NCBI GenBank assembly: GCA_029834535.1
Contig: JAQMWT010000014.1
Coordinates: forward strand, 122,762-186,761
Length of the DNA: 64,000 nucleotides
Source of the DNA: Chrysophaeum taylorii
Taxonomy: Eukaryota > Sar > Pelagophyceae > Pelagomonadales > Pelagomonadaceae
Reading direction: 5' to 3'
Shown one piece after another: positions 32,220 through 40,101 of this stretch. Under the pieces are notes generated by a model. The model searched no databases. It saw only the letters and a program-made list of their open reading frames with translations, and was not told the origin of the DNA. The translations under genes and the position numbers were made by a program. The first letter of the stretch is position 1. The number at the start of each line of letters is the position of its first letter.

Positions 32220-33338
32220 GCCGTCTCACGCTCAAATGGTCTCCATGGACGTTTGGCATGCCCTTGATCTTTGCACGCATTCCCGGAAAACCCTCCAGAC
32301 GCCCCCCCGCAAACACCATGCTACCAAAAACTGGAAGAAGAGACGACTCCTCCGAATAATCCCCCTCCAGGAGAATCTTCCAGCAGCCGCTCCACCGCGA
32401 AGAGCATGCTTTTTCCAACCAACATCTGGAGTCGAATACGATTCCTCGGAGATCACAACTCCCCAGTATGAACCGCAGGAGAAATTAAATACCCTGTGCA
32501 TTTGTTGTTAAGGTGACGCCGCAACCACGAAAAAAACAGGGGGAGCAGGACCTACACTTGCATGCGAAAGAGGACTTCTTACGTGGGGTGCGAGGAAGGA
32601 TGCGGCAGGGCGGTCGGCAAGCTGAGGCGGAACTTGATGAGCCGGTTTTCAACGGATCCTTGTACGGCGTGCAACGAACGGTCTTCTTCAAGTGTCGTGC
32701 GGGGGTCGGCCTCGGCACCAGAGACCCTGCTGTCACGCTCAACAAGACCCAAGATAATGAATGTCTTGCGGGACAAAAACTTGCAGTACAACAACTGCGC
32801 GCGACAAACCACAAAATCCTGAGCGGGAACAGCGTGGGAACAAAAGCACCGCACAAACATGCCCCGCACCCCACTGTCACAGGCTTTTTACCATACTACG
32901 TCGAGTGTCGCCGGTGGTTTGAGCTTCCTGGGGTTCGCGACTTGCGCTGACGGCGCGAAGCGCGCTATCTACCCGAGCACAAGTTCTCGTTTGCCCCTAG
33001 ATCGAAATCACCTTGACCAGCAAAGACGGCGATGTCTTCCGTTCGCACTTAGGAACGGCGACACCAATTCCAACTCGCCCTCGCAGTGACGGTTAACGAG
33101 TGTGTGTTTTATCGATTGAATCCTCCCGAGTCGGACGGAACGGAAGAAGGTGTCCCTATCGCCGCCGCCGCGCGCTGCCTTTTCAGGCATATCCGAAGCT
33201 CATCAACGTCGGCCCGCCGCGTCAACAATCCCGCTGCCGACATTGTGCACTTCGACGAGAAAGTCCCACACACACAAATCTGTGTTGCCATACTGGCTGG
33301 CTCTTTGAGCCTCGGAATTATACGAGGATAAAGCGTAT
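32220..33338. other. Intergenic; unrecognised ORFs only
   Basis: ORFs of 90-145 codons overlap on both strands (for example plus 32513-32950). None has a domain I can name, and none stands out by composition. Confidence 0.35.
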
Positions 33339-33836
33339 TCATTGGCGGAGCGACGCGCCAACTTGGTCGAATGCCTTGAGGCGTTCATCGAGACTCTTCT
33401 CGTAAGTGACAACAGCCTGCATGTGCTGCTCGCGCTCGTCGTCCGTGAGGGGCTGGATTTTGTCGAGGCGGCGTGGCACGTCGACGGAAGTTCGGAACTG
33501 TCCGAGGCGCTGCTCAGAGTTGTGATCTTTGGAGATACTAAGACGCTCCTGGATCACTTCGAGTTTCGTCGTCATCCCGTCGATCGCTTGGGCCTGGAGC
33601 GTCAGGAAGCGCGTCAGAGCGCAGCAGGTCGCCTCGACTTCGTTCGTCACAGACTCGAGCGCGTCCACGATGTACTCCTTCGTTTGCGCGGACACCTCCT
33701 TCTTGTTCCCCGAGACGTACGAGCTCTCGCACCACTGAATCACCTCGTTCACGTGCTCGTGCTTCTTCCCAAGCTCAGCCAGCGATTCGGGAATCTCTGC
33801 TGTCGCAAGGCGCTCCATCTCGCTCGACCCTGACAT
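33339..33836 (-). CDS. Short Abi-family protein (WAVE/SCAR complex subunit)
   Basis: 165 residues from the ATG at 33836. The sequence follows the helical core of Abl-interactor proteins: EIPESLAELGKKHEHVNEVI, WCESSYVSGNKKEV, TKEYIVDALESVTNEVEA, ALTRFLTLQAQAIDGMTTKL and ISKDHN. Abi binds SCAR/WAVE and HSPC300 in the complex that activates Arp2/3. Animal Abi proteins continue with a Pro-rich region and an SH3 domain; here the protein stops about 40 residues after the core, so only the complex-building part remains. An in-frame ATG at 33917 would add 27 residues, but it lies in a dispersed transposon-linked repeat. Confidence 0.78.
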   Translation of the reverse strand: MSGSSEMERLATAEIPESLAELGKKHEHVNEVIQWCESSYVSGNKKEVSAQTKEYIVDALESVTNEVEATCCALTRFLTLQAQAIDGMTTKLEVIQERLSISKDHNSEQRLGQFRTSVDVPRRLDKIQPLTDDEREQHMQAVVTYEKSLDERLKAFDQVGASLRQ

Positions 33837-33880
33837 CCCGAAAGGTCTAAGGATTACTCTACTATAGGATCCAACGGACA

Positions 33881-33925
33881 GAGTCCCCACACACACCCCC
33901 CTCTTAGCAGTCGACATTTAAAGAC
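33881..33925. repeat. CAGTCGACATTTAAAGACAG module upstream of the Abi gene
   Basis: This is the third copy of the CA/C-run plus CTCTTAGCAGTCGACATTTA module found twice in Helitron-like copy A. It sits 45-90 bp upstream of the Abi start, where it would lie in the promoter or 5' UTR. Confidence 0.7.
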
Positions 33926-33929
33926 AGAG

Positions 33930-34590
33930 AGCTTTGGGTGCCGCGGCATCTCGCTCGACAAACACGGCTCCTGTCGAGGTGGTCGGAGGCGCGACGATGC
34001 TTCAAGTGCGTTCTCATCCTCAAGCTTAGACATCTTCTCCTCCAGCGGATCTGTCCGAGATTTTTGAGCGTCGCGTTGTGCTGGCTCTAAGATAAAATCG
34101 TCAGGGCAGTTCCGTCGATTTCGTTTGCCGCCGGCGCCTCGACGCTTCGAAGCCCGTGACCCTTAGAACTAGAGGTACATGGCCGAGTTTTTTGGTCGTA
34201 AACGCTAATCTTGGGGAGCAAAGCAGTCTCCACCTCCGAGAGCCGCAATGATGGCCAACCAAAACAACATCGAGAGATACAATAATTATGTCTTGACATC
34301 GATGCTCACCCCTGCATGCAGCACTCTGCATACAAAACAGTATTAGTCCCTGCTCGATGGTGGCAATCCAGTGTGCCTAAAAAAAATTGTTGTTATTCGC
34401 GATGCGGCCGGCGGTCTTGGAATCCTGCCTTTCAGGCACAACCCCCCGGCAGACCCAGGGCCGTGAGCACCAATTATATCCCTCAGGCTTTCCAGCACCA
34501 GCTTTTGTCCTCCCTGGTAATAATCGGCGTAGCATTATCAAAAAGCAATGTCAGACAATTCAAGCTCGACTCGAGGCCTAGATTCTTCAC
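33930..34590. other. Intergenic; no gene seen
   Basis: Only short ORFs without recognisable content. Confidence 0.4.
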
Positions 34591-35361
34591 TCATAACGAG
34601 GCGAGGGTGAGGCGGAATTTGTTCGCCGGGATGGTGTTGTTGGGGTACCGTATTGGAGCGAGTTTCCAAAACTCGAATTTTGCCTTGGCCATCAACTCCT
34701 CCTTCTCTGGGTTGCCGTCGAGGCTGAACGCGAACGGGACTATGGCGGTTTCGTAGAGGTCCTCAATACTCTCGTATGGCCCGAAGTCGTAAGCATCGTC
34801 CACGTTTTTCACGACCTCGAATCCCGCAGCTTGGAGCTCAGCATCCATCATCCCCTCCTTGCCACACTTATTGGAGTCGAACGGCTGAATGTCGTCGCGG
34901 CCGAGCTCGAGGAGCATCTCTCTGGCAAGGAGAGATATCTTGCTCTCCCTCCAAAATGTCAGCGCGAGCTTCCCGCCCGGCTTGAGAACGCGCTTGATTT
35001 CGGCGAACGTCTTCGGGCGGTCCACAACAAACATGATGCCGTAACACATAGTGACGGCGTCGAACGAGCCGTCGGCAAATACCGACAGATCCTCGGCGTT
35101 CGCAACGCGGCTCTCGACGTTCGGTAACCCCCCAATGTACTGCGCGTGCTTGTCGACCATCGCCTGCTCGATGTCGGTCGCGGTGATCTGAGCAGCGGGC
35201 ATGGCAAGCGCCATCGTCTTTGCCGACTCGCCGGGTCCGGACGCGAGATCCAAAATCCTGACACTCTCGTCTGTTCGCACGGCTTCCAGCAGTGCCTTCC
35301 AGGCGGGAGCGTGGCGCCTGAAGCTCTTAAAGTACGCGTCGCTCACAGCGCCGAAGCACAT
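34591..35361 (-). CDS. Class I SAM-dependent methyltransferase (Methyltransf_11 type)
   Basis: 256 residues from the ATG at 35361. Motif I is RILDLASGPGE (about residues 35-45), the acidic ribose-binding position is ITATDIE, and motif II is FADGSFDAVTMCYGIMFV. Motif III is KRVLKPGGKLALTFW. This order is the UbiE/COQ5-like Rossmann methyltransferase arrangement. The C-terminal half (DDIQPFDSNKCGKEG, YESIEDLYETAIVPF) resembles small-molecule methyltransferases, but the substrate cannot be read from the sequence. No leader peptide and no intron. Confidence 0.85.
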   Translation of the reverse strand: MCFGAVSDAYFKSFRRHAPAWKALLEAVRTDESVRILDLASGPGESAKTMALAMPAAQITATDIEQAMVDKHAQYIGGLPNVESRVANAEDLSVFADGSFDAVTMCYGIMFVVDRPKTFAEIKRVLKPGGKLALTFWRESKISLLAREMLLELGRDDIQPFDSNKCGKEGMMDAELQAAGFEVVKNVDDAYDFGPYESIEDLYETAIVPFAFSLDGNPEKEELMAKAKFEFWKLAPIRYPNNTIPANKFRLTLASL

Positions 35362-35811
35362 CACTCCACCGCTTCTCCCCGGATGAGCACCTCAACACAG
35401 GGGCAAGTGTAGGTAGGTACCATAAGAAGCAAGTTCCACATTAATTGTGGCTATCAACTCTAGAATTATTATTATTATTATTAAGATTGTAGTTTGAATA
35501 AAATTTCTTTTTCTATTTTAAGCAAGAAAAACCTGTGTTGTTGTTCAGATAAACTAACTACCACGGAGGTATAATATATAAAGGCGCTGCTCTTGACGTC
35601 AAGTTATGTCTTGAAAACATTCAACACCCGGTTTGTTTGTTCCTTTGTCACAGCTCACAAGCGTCCGAGAGATCGCCGATGGGTCGACATGTCTTTTCTG
35701 CCAGCGTGCAGGCTCTAGTCCGGTGGGCGACTCTGGGGGTTAAGATGTCCATGAGTGCGCGGTGAGTGGGTTTTGGCCCGGGCGGCGTCGAAGAGTCGCG
35801 GCCTTGTTTAT
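35362..35811. other. AT-rich intergenic with TATA-like stretch
   Basis: An ATT trinucleotide run is at 35468-35482 and GGTATAATATATAAAGGC at about 35568-35585. The latter would suit a promoter, but no plus-strand gene follows it closely. Confidence 0.35.
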
Positions 35812-36483
35812 TTATTTGTGCTCCGTAAGCGGCCTGCGCTCTTGGGCAACGGCAGCAGCCTCTTTGGAAACGCATTCCCAGCGAGCGCGGCGCTGATTTG
35901 GTATGTCGTGTCTGCGGTCTCGAAAGGGGGATGACGTCTTTACGCACTCGAGCTCGAGTCGAGAAACGGCGCTTTCGTCACGCTTTGCGTATCTTTGATA
36001 AGCGCGCGATGCGTGGTTCGGGTATGCGCTCGTCGAGTCGTCTGCATACTTCGTACTTGAGGCCGGAGAGAATGTCGGTGTCTTGGCGGAGCTCTTCACG
36101 CGATACGTTCGATGACTGAAGGTGAGCGTCGAAAGGGTGGTTTTTTGAGAGGTTGGTTCGTTCGATTGTTTGCTTGTTTCCTGGTAGCGGATAGCAGCGG
36201 ACGCAATGTTTCGTGCAATCTGTTTCGAACTTTTGTTCGGTGTCGAGAGCTCGCTGGCGTTGCTTCCTCTGGGGTCGTAGTTTGTTTGTTGTCTTTGACG
36301 AGACTTTCGATTCCGAGAGCGCGACACAACGCACTCAAAAAATGTGTCAGCCTCATTTTTTTTTGCTTTTCTTGAAGTGACGTTAGAACCACCATTTTTT
36401 TTTCCCCTAAGAACAAGCCTTTTGGGCGACTCATGCATCAGTTTCTTGGGGCGAGCAGCAGCCGAAGGAGAGGACTTTATCAT
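35812..36483 (-). CDS. Hypothetical basic, Ser/Lys/Arg-rich protein
   Basis: A 223-codon frame starts with ATG at 36483. The product is rich in Ser, Arg, Lys, Thr and Gln and looks disordered, with no domain I recognise. Its composition is less GC-rich than its neighbours. Alternative frames on the same strand are also fairly open, so this may be chance. If real, such a protein would be a candidate nuclear or RNA-associated factor, but nothing in the sequence proves it. Confidence 0.28.
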   Translation of the reverse strand: MIKSSPSAAARPKKLMHESPKRLVLRGKKNGGSNVTSRKAKKNEADTFFECVVSRSRNRKSRQRQQTNYDPRGSNASELSTPNKSSKQIARNIASAAIRYQETSKQSNEPTSQKTTLSTLTFSHRTYRVKSSAKTPTFSPASSTKYADDSTSAYPNHASRAYQRYAKRDESAVSRLELECVKTSSPFRDRRHDIPNQRRARWECVSKEAAAVAQERRPLTEHK

Positions 36484-36867
36484 ATAAACGAAGGTCAGCG
36501 TGCTTCTTCGATTGCGTCCTAAAGTCGCACGATGTCAAAAACCTCGACGCGCGATGCATCGTCGCGTCGGTGGTTCATTCGTCGGAAGTCTTCGCCGCCC
36601 CGCGCGATGGCGGAATGTAGGTGGTGGTGGTGGATGCGTGCGGCACTCGAAGAAGAATAGTATTAAATGTGACACACGCACCACACGGAGTCCAGTCGTT
36701 AGATCAAGGCGCATGCATGCGCGCACGCATCGTGGATAGACTATAGCAGTACAAATGTCGGCGCAGCCAGCCTCATTCGACCACAAAAGTAAGCGGGAGT
36801 AAGTATGTAAGTAAGTACGCGTGTCTCCTCGAATAAAGACCAAACTCGGCGGCGAGTGCGGTGTACA

Positions 36868-38349
36868 TTAGTGGTGTGGCGCGGAGACGACCCAGGGGAC
36901 CGCGAGGCGGCCAATTTTGACGTCCTTGTCGAGGGCGGTCGCGACACCCTCCATAACCCGGATGGCGATGGCGGTAGAGACAAAGAAGCCGTCGAGGCGG
37001 AGCTTGTTGTCGGCGGCGGACTGGAAGATACGGGCCGCGTAGTCGCCGACGTGGTCGAAGAAGGCCTCGTCGGCGCAGGTGTCGGTGATGGCCTGGAGGA
37101 CGGCGCAGAATCGGTCCTGGGCTTGGGACCAGTCGGGTCGGTCGCGGTCGTCGGTTTTCGCCTTGGCAACGATGAGGCGGCCCGCGGCGGCGCCGTCGTG
37201 TCGCATGAGGGCCCCCAGGACGTCGACAAGGTGCTTGTGCTGCGTCTTGGAGAGCTCGACGACGATGCCGGCGTCGATGAAGCAGACGCGTCTATTTTGG
37301 TCGACGACGACTATGTTGCCCGGGTGGAGGTCGCCGTGGAGAAGGTTGTCGTGGAAGATCATCTTGCAGACCGCGTCGACCCCGATGCGCGAGAGGCGGG
37401 ATCGGAGGCGGGGGTCGCCGGTCTTGAATCTGGTCATGGGGACGCCGCGCACGAAGTCCTCGACGAGGACGTCGGGCGTCGAGAGGCTGAGCCTGGGGGT
37501 GGGGAAAGTGACGGCGGGGTAGGACTCGAAGTTGTGCTTGAGCTGCCGGAGGTTGGCTGCTTCGCGGAGCATGTCCATCTGGGGCTCGAGGCTCTTACCG
37601 AACTCGTCGACGGCCTCGGGAAGGGAAATCCATCGCGCGACCGGAACGAGTCTCTCGAAGACGCGCGCGACGACTCGGAGGAGGTCGAGGTCCGATAGAA
37701 CGCGCCGTCGCGCTGCGGGGTGCACCACCTTGACGGCCACCTCGTCGCCCTTTTTGGAGTCGGAGGTGTCCACGAGAACGGTGGCGCGGTGGACCTGGGC
37801 GACGCAGCCCGAGCCTACGGGAACTCTGTCGACGTCGAGTATTCGCGCCCAGTCGGGTCCCAGAGCCTTGGCGAGGAGTGCCTCGGTGTGGTGCCAGGCG
37901 TGGGGACGGGCCTCGTCCTGGAGCTTTGAGAATCTCCGGCAGAATTCCTTGGGGAACCGGTCGTCGCGCGACGAGGCCCACTGGCTGAGCTTGACGACGG
38001 TCGGGCCCGCGGCCTGCGCGGCCCAAAGCGCGTACCGCCAGGCGGCTTCGTCCGAGATGAGGACTTTCAATGGGACCAGGAGGGCCAGCGGCGAGGCGAG
38101 CAGGCACAGCCGCGTCAAGGCGACCCACAGCTGCACATACCTCAAAAACTCGCGCGCGACCCCGCGCACTCGCTGCCACAACACCACCTCCGTGGATGTG
38201 GTGGTGGTGGTGGTGGTTGCCAGGCAGAGCGCGGGGGTAGGCGGCACGATCGGGAGCCGGGTCTCGCGCGGCCACACGACCACCGTCGTCGTCGACGTCG
38301 ACAGGGCGGCGGCGCGCCGGAGAACGCGACTCGACTGACGCAGCATCAT
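36868..38349 (-). CDS. ABC1/UbiB-family atypical kinase, ADCK2-like
   Basis: 493 residues. The family's KxGQ motif appears as KLSQWASSRDDRFP (residues 120-133); WAS-R-D-FP after it is typical of ADCK2. The substitute for the P-loop is VGSGCVAQVH (178-187), the ADCK2 form of the usual Ala-rich loop. The nucleotide-binding Lys is in EVAVKVVHP (203-211), the catalytic loop is HGDLHPGN (338-345) and the metal site is FIDAG (357-361). UbiB kinases support coenzyme Q synthesis and lipid homeostasis at the inner mitochondrial membrane. The N-terminus (MMLRQSSRVLRRAAALSTS) is a good mitochondrial presequence. A hydrophobic stretch at 77-97 may be a membrane segment. Divergent from the LRR gene. Confidence 0.88.
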   Translation of the reverse strand: MMLRQSSRVLRRAAALSTSTTTVVVWPRETRLPIVPPTPALCLATTTTTTTSTEVVLWQRVRGVAREFLRYVQLWVALTRLCLLASPLALLVPLKVLISDEAAWRYALWAAQAAGPTVVKLSQWASSRDDRFPKEFCRRFSKLQDEARPHAWHHTEALLAKALGPDWARILDVDRVPVGSGCVAQVHRATVLVDTSDSKKGDEVAVKVVHPAARRRVLSDLDLLRVVARVFERLVPVARWISLPEAVDEFGKSLEPQMDMLREAANLRQLKHNFESYPAVTFPTPRLSLSTPDVLVEDFVRGVPMTRFKTGDPRLRSRLSRIGVDAVCKMIFHDNLLHGDLHPGNIVVVDQNRRVCFIDAGIVVELSKTQHKHLVDVLGALMRHDGAAAGRLIVAKAKTDDRDRPDWSQAQDRFCAVLQAITDTCADEAFFDHVGDYAARIFQSAADNKLRLDGFFVSTAIAIRVMEGVATALDKDVKIGRLAVPWVVSAPHH

Positions 38350-38436
38350 CGCTTTATGATTGTAGTGCCACGTGGAAAAACAAAGGTCCGTTGGCGGTTA
38401 GCGCCGCCGCCGCCGCCGTCGCCGCCGCCGAATAAT

Positions 38437-40086
38437 ATGGAAGAAGAAGGTGATCACGACGAGCTCGGCTCCTTGCGCGCCGAAGGGTGGAAAAGAAGTG
38501 AGACCCTAGTCGTCGACCGCCCGCCGCGCCAGATCCCAACATCACCACGCACTCCTCCTGTGGATTCGTCGAAAAGTTGTTGGATCAAGCGGTCTTATTA
38601 TTGCCGGGGGTACGAGGAGGAGGCCGCGGGGGCCGACCACGTGGTGGAGGCGTCGGGGCTCGGGGACGAGCGGTTTTCGTCGCTGGTGGAGCGCCTCGAG
38701 CCGGGCCTGTCTCACGCGGTTCTACGCGGGAACGGGCTCACGGACCGTTCGGCGCCAACGCTCGAGAAGCTCGCGAGGCGCCACGAGCTGCGCGTATTGG
38801 ATCTCTCGCAGAACGAACTCGGGCCGCGCGCGATGGCGGCGCTGGCGAGGCTCTCGCCAAAGCGGCTCCAGCGGCTCGATCTCCGGTCGAATCGATGGGC
38901 GGTCGACGCTTTGGAGTTGGGGCCCAAGCTGTTCGAGTTTTGCGCGACGCCGAGCACCGGGCGGGCGATGCTCCTGGGCCGCGCGACCCCGCGGCACCCC
39001 ATCGCCGACAACCCGGCGCTCCCCGAGGGCGAGTCGGTAGAGACCGCACCGAGGCGTTCCGAGCTCGTCAAGCTGCTCCGGAATTCGCGGGTCTCGGCTT
39101 TGGCGTTGAGCGGGGTCGAGCCCGGGACGGCACGGCTACTGGCCAAGCTCCGGCTCACCGCGCTCGACGTGTCCTTCGCCTTCCTCGGCCCGGCGAGGGT
39201 CCTGCCCCTCGCGCGCATCGAGACGCTGACGTGGCTCAACCTTCGACACAACGCGATCCGCGACGGCGTCGCGCTGGCGCGAGCGTTGGACGAGAAGCAT
39301 CTCACTTTCCTCGACCTCTCGTCCAACATGCTCGGTCCGCCGACAGCACGGGCGATCGACCTCCCGCTCGCGGCGGTCGACCTCTCGCACAATCCGATGA
39401 TCGGCCGCAGGACGACTCGCGTCCGGTGCCGCCTCGCGTTGTGGGGGGGTCGACCTCTTCCCGAAGGAAAAGAAAACCTCGGCGACCTCGCGGCCGCGCT
39501 CGCCGAGACCGCACCGCTCCGCGACTTTACGGGGGGTTGCGGCTACCGGCGCGGCCGCCGGGTCGTCGGACCAACGCCGGCCACGACGACGACGACGACG
39601 AAGATGTGCGAGGCGTTTGGGCTGTTGGGAGCGGCTGTTGATACGCGATGGCGCCGAGGCATCGAGCGCGCGGCCCTCGGTGGTCCAACGATGATGAATT
39701 GGCGGTGCCTGGCGCGTCGCGTCGCACCCGTCTCCGGGCAGTTGCGTGCCAGTTTTGAGTTGGACGAGATAACGCCCTACAAACTCATGCGGCTCCGACA
39801 AATCCGCGGCGGAGAGGCGGTTCTTCTCGCGTCGGGCCGCGCCGCGGCCGCCGACGCGGACTGCGGCCTCGCACTCCCCGGCGACGTCCTCGCCTTGTGG
39901 GGCCCCTCCGACGATGTTGTTCGTCGTCGCGTCATAGATTTCCGCCTCGCCGCGACGTTTTCTAATAAATACAGTAGTAATAGCCGGCGGCGGTACCAGC
40001 CCGCCCACGTCCTCAACGCTGCCATGCTCGCCCTCCCGCTGCTCGCATCACCACCTCATCCGGACGACGACGACGTGTTACATTAG
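38437..40086 (+). CDS. Leucine-rich-repeat protein
   Basis: 549 residues from the ATG at 38437. An in-frame ATG at 38356 is only 6 bp from the start of the divergent gene, so the inner start is more plausible. LRR units occur as LRVLDLSQNELGPRAMAAL, LQRLDLRSNRW, LTALDVSFAFLG, LTWLNLRHNAIRDG and LTFLDLSSNMLGPP, then VDLSHNPMIG. The ribonuclease-inhibitor-like spacing suggests a protein-interaction scaffold. The last 200 residues have no repeats and no recognised domain; a Thr run is encoded by (ACG)n. Its stop codon is 15 bp from that of the tyrosinase gene on the other strand. Location and partner are unknown. Confidence 0.75.
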   Translation: MEEEGDHDELGSLRAEGWKRSETLVVDRPPRQIPTSPRTPPVDSSKSCWIKRSYYCRGYEEEAAGADHVVEASGLGDERFSSLVERLEPGLSHAVLRGNGLTDRSAPTLEKLARRHELRVLDLSQNELGPRAMAALARLSPKRLQRLDLRSNRWAVDALELGPKLFEFCATPSTGRAMLLGRATPRHPIADNPALPEGESVETAPRRSELVKLLRNSRVSALALSGVEPGTARLLAKLRLTALDVSFAFLGPARVLPLARIETLTWLNLRHNAIRDGVALARALDEKHLTFLDLSSNMLGPPTARAIDLPLAAVDLSHNPMIGRRTTRVRCRLALWGGRPLPEGKENLGDLAAALAETAPLRDFTGGCGYRRGRRVVGPTPATTTTTTKMCEAFGLLGAAVDTRWRRGIERAALGGPTMMNWRCLARRVAPVSGQLRASFELDEITPYKLMRLRQIRGGEAVLLASGRAAAADADCGLALPGDVLALWGPSDDVVRRRVIDFRLAATFSNKYSSNSRRRYQPAHVLNAAMLALPLLASPPHPDDDDVLH

Positions 40087-40101
40087 TAACGCGTTTTAAT
40101 A

